Shown: in pieces, positions 1 to 4,783 of the stretch
Position numbering within the stretch: the stretch's first letter is position 1
How the letters are laid out: each line of letters starts with the position of its first letter
Source: Beijerinckiaceae bacterium
GTDB lineage: Bacteria > Pseudomonadota > Alphaproteobacteria > Rhizobiales > Beijerinckiaceae
Direction: 5' to 3'
Assembly: GCA_947458675.1 (NCBI GenBank)
Contig: CANHAW010000162.1
Coordinates: 1-5,499 of the forward strand
DNA length: 5,499 bases
Translations under genes and position numbers: made by a program
The notes under the pieces: generated by a model
What the model was told of the DNA's origin: nothing
Database searches by the model: none
The model's input: only the letters and a program-made list of their open reading frames with translations

Positions 1-825
1 GTCCAGGCCAATCTGCGCTTTCCGGCCTCGGTCGCTGCAGCGGTGCGCGGCGCCGATGCAGTCGTCAATCTCGTCGGCATTCTGACCGAGACGGGTCGCC
101 AGCGTTTCGATGCGGTCCAGTCTTTTGGCGCACGCATTGTGGCAAAATCCGCCAAGGAAGCGGGCGTAAAAACCCTTGTGCAAATGTCGGCGCTCGGCGC
201 CGATCCCAATTCCGATTCCGCCTATGCCCGCAGCAAGGCCGAGGGCGAAGCAGCGGCCTTTGAATTTTTTCCGCAAGCCAATGTGCTGCGGCCCTCAATC
301 GTCTTTGGCCCGGAGGACGATTTCTTCAATCGCTTTGCGGCGCTGGCACGCATGATGCCGGCCCTGCCGCTCATCGGTGGCGGCGAAACACGTTTCCAGC
401 CTGTCTATGTCGGCGATGTCGCGCAGGCTGTGGCTTGCGCGCTCGATGGCAAGACGCAGGCCGGCGCCATTTACGAGCTCGGCGGGCCGGAGGTGAAAAA
501 CTTCCGCGAATTGATGGAATTCACCTGCGCCACCATCGGCCGCAAGCGGCTTCTGGTTCCCGTGCCTTTCGCTGCCGCCCATTATTTGGCGCTGGGCACA
601 GAGATCGCGTCAGCGGCCTCTTTCGGCCTGTTCCCGAAAATGCTGCTGACAACGCGCGATCAGGTTCGCCTTCTGCAGCGCGACAATATTGTTTCGCCCG
701 AGGCGCAGGCGGCAGGCCTGACCTTGCCGGGTCTTGGCATTGAGGCGGAGGCGCTTGAGAGCATCGTGCCGACCTATCTTTACCGTTTCCGCAGCGCCGG
801 CCAGTTCGAGCGTCAGCGCGCGTAA
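1..825 (+). CDS. Complex I NDUFA9-like NAD(P)-dependent epimerase/dehydrogenase (5' partial)
   Basis: The reading frame is open from the first base, so the gene begins upstream; the GTG at 43 is an internal valine, not a start. 274 residues are visible. The N-terminal glycine-rich nucleotide-binding loop is outside the window, but the rest is typical of extended short-chain dehydrogenases/epimerases of the NDUFA9 type: AVVNLVGIL near residues 19-27, a SAYARSK segment holding the YxxxK pair (about Y75 and K79), RPSIVFGPEDDFFNRF at about 97-112, FQPVYVGDVA and YELGGPE at about 158-164, then a C-terminal YLYRFRSAGQF tail. NDUFA9 is an accessory subunit of mitochondrial complex I that binds NADPH. 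Bacterial homologues are usually stand-alone proteins; their substrate is not established, and a quinone or lipid-related role is only inference. The gene runs tail-to-tail into the EI24-like gene with a 13-bp coding overlap. Family assignment is firm; function is not. Confidence 0.9.
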   Translation, partial: VQANLRFPASVAAAVRGADAVVNLVGILTETGRQRFDAVQSFGARIVAKSAKEAGVKTLVQMSALGADPNSDSAYARSKAEGEAAAFEFFPQANVLRPSIVFGPEDDFFNRFAALARMMPALPLIGGGETRFQPVYVGDVAQAVACALDGKTQAGAIYELGGPEVKNFRELMEFTCATIGRKRLLVPVPFAAAHYLALGTEIASAASFGLFPKMLLTTRDQVRLLQRDNIVSPEAQAAGLTLPGLGIEAEALESIVPTYLYRFRSAGQFERQRA

Positions 826-1493
826 GGGATAGCCAGCCCATCGTCGCGCGATAATTTCTGGTGGATGCGCACCATGAAAGCCGTGCCGAAGAGCGGTGTC
901 AGAAGATTGAGAATCGGCACGACCACAAAGCCGGCAATCAGAAATCCGCAGGCGAAAATATAGAGCTTGTGACGCCGGCGCATGTCCTGCACTTCGGCAA
1001 GCGGCCGATAGCGCAGCGCTGCAAGCTCGAAATATTCGCGCCCGAGCAGATAGGCATTGGCGACAAAGAAAACCGCCAGATTGACGCCCGGCAGCAGGAA
1101 TACCAGCAAGGCGACGAAATTCATCAGCAGCGAGACAGCGGCAAATTTGCTGGCCAGCCAGACCGCCTGCCCCGCCGGCAGCGCGCGCCCACTTGAGCCC
1201 GTCGTGTCCTTTTCAACGCGCTCGGCCAGATCGTCGAGAAAAAATCCAGCGACAAGCGAGGATATGGGCGCAACGAAAAAGGCGAGACCAAGAAACAGGC
1301 CGACGCCTGTCAGAAAGGAGAGCAAGGTTGCCAGCCAGGGATAGGGCACGGCGATCTGCGCGATAATCACCTTGTCGAGCCCGATCCAGACGAGCGCGAG
1401 AATGCCCAGCGTCAGTGCGAGGATTTTCCACAGCACGCGCCGAAACGGCGGCGAGAGAATTTCCGGAAGGGCGGCGCGGGCGGATTCAAACAT
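813..1493 (-). CDS. EI24/CysZ-like integral membrane protein
   Basis: This 226-residue protein is strongly hydrophobic, with membrane segments at about residues 21-40, 55-85 (long, possibly a hairpin), 113-150 (likely two passes) and 178-207. Signature stretches are YLLGREYFELAALR (148-161) and VPILNLLTPLFGTAFMVR (192-209), both typical of the EI24 domain family that includes the CysZ sulfate permease. Relatives in alphaproteobacteria are often named sulfate transporter family protein. Sulfate transport is known for CysZ itself and is only inferred here; no sulfate-assimilation gene is visible nearby. The ATG at 1493 overlaps the TGA of the upstream LOG gene by one base (TGATG), and there is only a weak GAGA-like ribosome site upstream, so translation is probably coupled. 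It appears to be the last gene of the minus-strand cluster. The length is usual for the family and the ORF is intact. Confidence 0.87.
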   Translation of the reverse strand: MFESARAALPEILSPPFRRVLWKILALTLGILALVWIGLDKVIIAQIAVPYPWLATLLSFLTGVGLFLGLAFFVAPISSLVAGFFLDDLAERVEKDTTGSSGRALPAGQAVWLASKFAAVSLLMNFVALLVFLLPGVNLAVFFVANAYLLGREYFELAALRYRPLAEVQDMRRRHKLYIFACGFLIAGFVVVPILNLLTPLFGTAFMVRIHQKLSRDDGLAIPYAR

Positions 1494-2269
1494 CAGATGT
1501 GTCTCGGTTGCCGAGGCTGCGCAATGCCTTGTGCAAGCAGATGCGCCCAGACGGATTCCGCCGTTTCTGCAAAGCTGAACAAGGAGAGATCGCGCTTGTC
1601 GATCATGCCGGTCTCGACGAGCGATTCAAAACTGACGATGGAGCGCCAGTATTTTTCGTCGAATAGAACGATGGGAATATCGAGCGCCTTTTTGGTCTGA
1701 CGCAGAGTGAGGACTTCGAACAATTCATCCAATGTTCCAAAGCCGCCTGGAAAAACCACCAGTGCCTTGGCCCGCATCGCCAGATGCATTTTGCGCATGG
1801 CGAAATAATGAAAGCGGAAAGCAAGTTCCGGCGTCATATAGGGATTGGGCAATTGCTCATGCGGCAATGTAATGTTGAAACCGATCGAGGGTGCACCCGC
1901 ATCATGGGCGCCGCGATTGGCAGCCTCCATAATGCCGGGGCCGCCGCCGGTGGCGATCACATTGTCTCTCTGTCCGCCATTATGTTCGAGCGCGCCGCCT
2001 TCCAGCGAACAGATCCGCGCGAATTTTCTTGCCTCATTATACCAGCGCGCATGTTGAGCATCGCCATTCTCGCGAATGCGCGCACTGCCGAAAACAACGA
2101 CGGTGGAGCGAACGCCCCAGCCGCGGAGAGCCTGTTCGGCTTTCTCATATTCGAGCATGAAACGCAGGCCGCGCTGCTCGTCGGCGAGCAGGAAATCCTG
2201 ATCGAGCGCCGCAAGACGAAAAGAGGGCGATGCGATCTGTTTTTGGGAGTCGAAAGGATTATCGGTCAT
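1493..2269 (-). CDS. LOG family protein (TIGR00730-type Rossmann-fold nucleotide phosphoribohydrolase-like)
   Basis: The 258-residue protein carries the LOG hallmarks: VVVFGSAR (57-64) as the first Rossmann strand, GGGPGIMEAANRG (108-120), an MRK motif (158-160) carrying the arginine of the family active site, and PGGFGTLDE (174-182), which fits the PGGxGTxxE motif ending in the catalytic glutamate. LOG enzymes cleave ribose 5'-phosphate from nucleoside monophosphates; the plant and some bacterial members activate cytokinins. Older annotations call such proteins lysine decarboxylases, which is misleading. Compared with short LOGs of about 190 residues, this one has an extra N-terminal arm of about 55 residues and an insert at about 86-107, as in the longer bacterial subgroup. 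Substrate is unknown and no isopentenyltransferase gene is visible, so cytokinin production should not be assumed. The ATG overlaps the preceding stop as ATGA, with no clear ribosome site of its own, which suggests coupling to the dehydrogenase gene. Confidence 0.93.
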   Translation of the reverse strand: MTDNPFDSQKQIASPSFRLAALDQDFLLADEQRGLRFMLEYEKAEQALRGWGVRSTVVVFGSARIRENGDAQHARWYNEARKFARICSLEGGALEHNGGQRDNVIATGGGPGIMEAANRGAHDAGAPSIGFNITLPHEQLPNPYMTPELAFRFHYFAMRKMHLAMRAKALVVFPGGFGTLDELFEVLTLRQTKKALDIPIVLFDEKYWRSIVSFESLVETGMIDKRDLSLFSFAETAESVWAHLLAQGIAQPRQPRHI

Positions 2270-3234
2270 TTGGTGCGTTCAATCACTATCTTCTGCAATG
2301 TTTCACCCTTGAGCCACAGGCGCAGATTATCGGCAAGAATGCGTCCCATGCCGTCTCCGGTTCCAGCTGAACCGGCTCCCGCAACATGGGGTGTGAGGAC
2401 GACATTGGGAAGAGCATAGAGCGGGTGATCGGCAGGCAATGGCTCGACCTGCGTGACATCGAGACCAGCTCCGGCAATCCGCCGTTCACGCAAAGCTGCG
2501 ATCAAAGCCGCCTCGTCCACCAGCCCGCCGCGCCCGATATTGATGAAACAGGCCGAAGGCTTCATTGCGGCGAATATATTCTCGCTCATCATCTGATGTG
2601 TATCGGCATCATAATTGGCGGCCATGACAATCATGTCTGCATCTTTGGCCGCCATCGCCAAATCGCTGCGCGGTCGCAGCCGGTCAAAATGAAGAAGCTC
2701 GGCAAGCGACCGCGATATGCCGGTCACATGCATGTCGAAGGCCTTGGCCTTGCGCGCAATCTCCTGTCCGATGGCACCTGTGCCGATGATGATCAGATTC
2801 AAGCCTGCGAGATTGGTCATATGCGGCGTCACGGCGTCGCGAGTCCAGACGTTTTCGCGCTGACCCTTTTCGGTCATGCGCGCTTGGCGAACGAGAGCCA
2901 GCATCAGATGCAAAGCATGTTCGGCGACGCTGAAGGCGCGCAGGCCTGCGGCATTGGTGACGATGACGCCCGGCGGCAGCCCATAGCCAATGGCCTTGTC
3001 GAGACCCGATGTCGTGAACTGGATCCAGCGCAGATCGCGGCCTTTTTCGCGGATGATGTGAGCGGCCTCTTCCTCATAGGCGCGATTGCTGGTGACGAGA
3101 ATTTCTGCGCCCGCCAGCTCTTCGGCAAGAGATTCGAGGCTTGTGGCAGCAGCAAATTCCACCTGCGGAAAAGCCGCCATGGCGTTTTTGATATCGGTGC
3201 GGCGGGCATGGGGGTCGTAAGAGACCAGTTTCAT
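2266..3234 (-). CDS. D-2-hydroxyacid dehydrogenase (NAD(P)-dependent)
   Basis: The protein has 322 residues when started at the ATG at 3234. It shows the full plan of the D-isomer 2-hydroxyacid dehydrogenase family: an N-terminal catalytic part with QFTTSGLDKAI, a Rossmann domain with GTGAIG (151-156), and the catalytic triad: Arg235 in INIGRGGLVDE, Glu264 in GLDVTQVEPLP and His283 in LTPHVAG. Such enzymes reversibly reduce 2-oxoacids such as glyoxylate, hydroxypyruvate or phenylpyruvate in the cytosol; the exact substrate cannot be read here. After the second Rossmann strand the sequence is VTGISRS, with no acidic residue where NAD-specific enzymes carry Asp and with an Arg nearby, which hints at NADP(H). 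Start choice: the ATG at 3234 has AAGGGA at 3244-3249, nine bases upstream. A TTG at 3282 would add 16 residues, but it lies in a hairpin and lacks a good ribosome site. The stop overlaps the LOG start by 4 nt. Confidence 0.93.
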   Translation of the reverse strand: MKLVSYDPHARRTDIKNAMAAFPQVEFAAATSLESLAEELAGAEILVTSNRAYEEEAAHIIREKGRDLRWIQFTTSGLDKAIGYGLPPGVIVTNAAGLRAFSVAEHALHLMLALVRQARMTEKGQRENVWTRDAVTPHMTNLAGLNLIIIGTGAIGQEIARKAKAFDMHVTGISRSLAELLHFDRLRPRSDLAMAAKDADMIVMAANYDADTHQMMSENIFAAMKPSACFINIGRGGLVDEAALIAALRERRIAGAGLDVTQVEPLPADHPLYALPNVVLTPHVAGAGSAGTGDGMGRILADNLRLWLKGETLQKIVIERTK

Positions 3235-3243
3235 TGCGGCGTT

Positions 3244-3249
3244 TCCCTT
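3244..3249 (-). promoter_or_regulatory. Ribosome binding site deciding the dehydrogenase start
   Basis: Read on the minus strand this is AAGGGA, nine bases before the ATG at 3234. It favours that ATG over the in-frame TTG at 3282. Confidence 0.6.
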
Positions 3250-3268
3250 GATCGCCGCAGTCTTTCGC

Positions 3269-3285
3269 GCCTTGTTGGCCAAGGC
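3269..3285 (-). other. Small perfect stem-loop between transglycosylase and dehydrogenase genes
   Basis: On the minus strand GCCTTG, a five-base loop GCCAA and CAAGGC form a 6-bp perfect stem. No T-run follows, so it does not look like an intrinsic terminator. It sits in the roughly 80-bp gap between the transglycosylase stop and the dehydrogenase ATG and covers the alternative TTG at 3280-3282. It may be an mRNA processing or stability element, or chance. Confidence 0.35.
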
Positions 3286-3314
3286 AAGGCCTGTTCGCCT
3301 GTTTAGACGCCCTT

Positions 3315-4367
3315 TCAGCGATAGGCGCTGAGCGTCGGCATGGCTTGGGCCACATTGCGATAGCGGTCGAGCCGCAGACCCATCGAGGCTTCGATCTTGC
3401 GATGGACTTCCGCCACAGAAAGGCTTTTCGATTTGCGTCCCTGGCGGTCATAGAAAATCGGCTTGTTGGCGCGCGCCGGCTTGGGCAAAAGTTTGGCCGC
3501 GACATGTCTGGGTTCGGTATCGACCTTCGCGAGGAATTTATAGGCGTCGCCCGGCCCGAGGAAATGCGCCAGATAAATTTCTTCGCTGGTCAGATCGCGC
3601 CCGAGTCGCGCACGGATTTCGGCTGTGTCCTTCTTGAGCATTTCTGCCGCCATCAAGGCTGCAATATAGGGATTTTTCCGCAGATCGAGAATGCGCAGGC
3701 GTTCGCGCGCGGGTAGAGAATCCTCGCTTGAGACGAGGGCTGCCTCGCGCGCCAATCCATGTTTTGTTCCATGGTCACGCAAAACCGTGAACCATGTTGC
3801 CTCAATAAATTGAAACAGGCCGACGGCTGAGGATGTCGCAGCGGCAATGCCGGTGGCGAAACTCGATTCCTTGTCGGCAATCGCCATCAGCAAGACGGGG
3901 TCTGCGCCCGCAGCATGAGCAGCGCGCAGAATCGTTTCAACAAGATCCTGACGGATGCGAACAGGACCGAATTTCAGCATGTCGGAGGAAAGCCCAAGCT
4001 CTTCGGGCTTTGCTGCCAGAATGGTGCTGAAGAGACGGGTAAAACCATAATCGGGCCGTGCGCCCGCAGGCTCTGTCGCTTCGCTCTCGGCCTCTTCGGC
4101 GCTGGGATCCAGATCAGCAGATACGGCGGCAACTTCTATGCCGGCAGGCGCGTTTGTCGGTGCAAAGCCTCGCGATGTTAACAGCGGGGCCCGAACGATA
4201 GCCTGCTCGGGTTGGTGCGGGATTTTTGCCAGCGCCGAAAGTCCGCTCAGAAGGCCGGTGGCCATAAGCCCGCTGACGAGGAGCGAGCGAAGGGCAAATC
4301 CGGCAAAAAGGTGCGTTCTGTTTTGTCTGGCCGGCTCACGCCGTGCCGTCAGAGCCTGTGCCTGCAA
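3315..4367 (-). CDS. Secreted lytic transglycosylase (SLT domain)
   Basis: The 350-residue protein begins with a basic stretch (RREPARQNR) and a hydrophobic segment at about 20-47 ending in SALA, which looks like a Sec signal peptide cut near residue 47; there is no lipobox cysteine. An Ala/Glu-rich linker spans about 78-105. The SLT lysozyme-like domain occupies about 140-285: ADKESSF contains the likely catalytic Glu167, followed by TSSAVGLFQFIEATW (178-192) and YLAHFLGPGDAYKFL (265-279), all conserved in the family. Such enzymes cleave the MurNAc-GlcNAc bond of peptidoglycan in the periplasm to give 1,6-anhydro ends. A basic C-terminal tail of about 65 residues has no recognised domain. 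The start is a TTG backed by AGGGAG eight bases upstream; the next in-frame ATG (residue 35) would destroy the signal peptide. It is probably the first gene of the minus-strand cluster, since the next gene on this side is divergent. The closest named family member is uncertain. Confidence 0.92.
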   Translation of the reverse strand: MQAQALTARREPARQNRTHLFAGFALRSLLVSGLMATGLLSGLSALAKIPHQPEQAIVRAPLLTSRGFAPTNAPAGIEVAAVSADLDPSAEEAESEATEPAGARPDYGFTRLFSTILAAKPEELGLSSDMLKFGPVRIRQDLVETILRAAHAAGADPVLLMAIADKESSFATGIAAATSSAVGLFQFIEATWFTVLRDHGTKHGLAREAALVSSEDSLPARERLRILDLRKNPYIAALMAAEMLKKDTAEIRARLGRDLTSEEIYLAHFLGPGDAYKFLAKVDTEPRHVAAKLLPKPARANKPIFYDRQGRKSKSLSVAEVHRKIEASMGLRLDRYRNVAQAMPTLSAYR

Positions 4368-4375
4368 TGCTTGCG

Positions 4376-4381
4376 CTCCCT
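4376..4381 (-). promoter_or_regulatory. Ribosome binding site supporting the TTG start of the transglycosylase
   Basis: Read on the minus strand this is AGGGAG, eight bases before the TTG at 4367. It is a good Shine-Dalgarno match and supports the non-ATG start. Confidence 0.65.
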
Positions 4382-4487
4382 GCTTGTCCTATCGGAAGGA
4401 CTTAGCGGCGCAGTGCGGCCAGAATCCGGCAGCTTGGCTGTTCTTTCGTGACCTGTGACTTTTTTGTATTCTCACGCTGCAAGTGGC

Positions 4488-4492
4488 GGAGG
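4488..4492 (+). promoter_or_regulatory. Ribosome binding site deciding the small-protein start
   Basis: GGAGG lies five bases before an in-frame TTG at 4498. The upstream GTG at 4483 has no such site, so the TTG is preferred. Confidence 0.55.
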
Positions 4493-4497
4493 ATGCT

Positions 4498-4767
4498 TTG
4501 GCCAGACTGAGATTTATCAAGGGCGATCGCGTGAGATGCCTGCAGAGTGTCGAGCGCATCGACATCGATCAGCCCTATTTTGTCGGCGAACTCAGCCTGC
4601 CCGTTAAAGGTCGCATCTATACGGTGCGCGAGATTGTTTCAACGCCGGCCCATGGCGATGGCTTGCGGTTTCTCGAATTGCAGAACCGCACCTATCAGCA
4701 TGATGAGGTCGGCGAGGAAGAGCCCTGTTTCTCGCCGGATATGTTCGAGCTCGTGATCGAAAAATGA
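4498..4767 (+). CDS. Small conserved-looking hypothetical protein, possibly SH3-like
   Basis: The product has 89 residues from the TTG at 4498, or 94 from a GTG at 4483; the TTG has GGAGG five bases upstream and is preferred. No named family is recognised with certainty. The protein is soluble, with no membrane segment or signal peptide, and looks beta-rich: KGDRVRC, then LPVKGRIYTVREI, then GLRFLELQNR, and a C-terminal EEEPCFSPDMFELV. This order (a GD-V-C strand, a G-x-x-YTV turn, a LELxN strand and a closing CFxxxxFE segment) resembles small SH3-like beta-barrel proteins common in phages and alphaproteobacterial chromosomes, but that fold call is inference. Two cysteines are present (about residues 14 and 77). 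It is the only short plus-strand gene here, divergent from the transglycosylase and directly abutting the metal-binding protein gene tail-to-tail. Function unknown. Confidence 0.75.
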   Translation: MARLRFIKGDRVRCLQSVERIDIDQPYFVGELSLPVKGRIYTVREIVSTPAHGDGLRFLELQNRTYQHDEVGEEEPCFSPDMFELVIEK

Positions 4768-4783
4768 TCAGCGCTGAAGCGCT
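4761..4783 (-). terminator. Weak candidate terminator at the end of the metal-binding protein gene
   Basis: On the minus strand, AGCGC, loop TTCA and GCGCT form a 5-bp stem within the last codons, followed by GATCA and then five T. The stem is short and the T-run is five bases away, so this is a poor intrinsic terminator. It is listed because nothing else at this convergent junction could end transcription. Confidence 0.2.

Larger units (their letters stand above)
4368..4497 (+). promoter_or_regulatory. Divergent intergenic region, presumed promoters both ways
   Basis: This 130-bp stretch separates the divergent transglycosylase gene (minus) and the small gene (plus), so it should hold a promoter for each. 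I could not place a confident -35/-10 pair on either strand. The AT-richer part, about 4441-4472, includes a run of six T (4460-4465) and TATTCT (4467-4472), a weak -10-like match for the plus strand. Other visible structure is a short tandem repeat, GTGACCT then GTGACTT (4448-4461), and a 5-bp inverted repeat GTCCT/AGGAC (4386-4390 and 4397-4401) in the presumed leader of the transglycosylase mRNA. The role is inferred from gene orientation. Confidence 0.45.

Noticed and set aside
43..45. GTG as the start of the epimerase gene
   Set aside because: The frame is open to the window edge, the residues before it fit the family, and the essential nucleotide-binding loop would be missing if translation began here.
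1784..2419. 211-codon open frame on the plus strand opposite the LOG gene and the end of the dehydrogenase gene
   Set aside because: It is a shadow of two well-supported minus-strand genes, with no recognisable domain or good ribosome site.
2386..3306. 306-codon open frame on the plus strand opposite the dehydrogenase gene
   Set aside because: It lies wholly antisense to a gene with an intact catalytic triad. The translation has low-complexity His/Arg/Cys-rich content and no family motif; long antisense frames are common in GC-rich coding DNA.
4386..4401. Inverted repeat GTCCT/AGGAC as an operator or riboswitch stem
   Set aside because: A 5-bp arm is too short to support a call and no larger folded structure was visible around it.
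4422..4426. GAATC, a possible CcrM methylation site (GANTC), in the divergent intergenic region
   Set aside because: One such site in 130 bp is about what chance gives, and nothing links either gene to the cell cycle.
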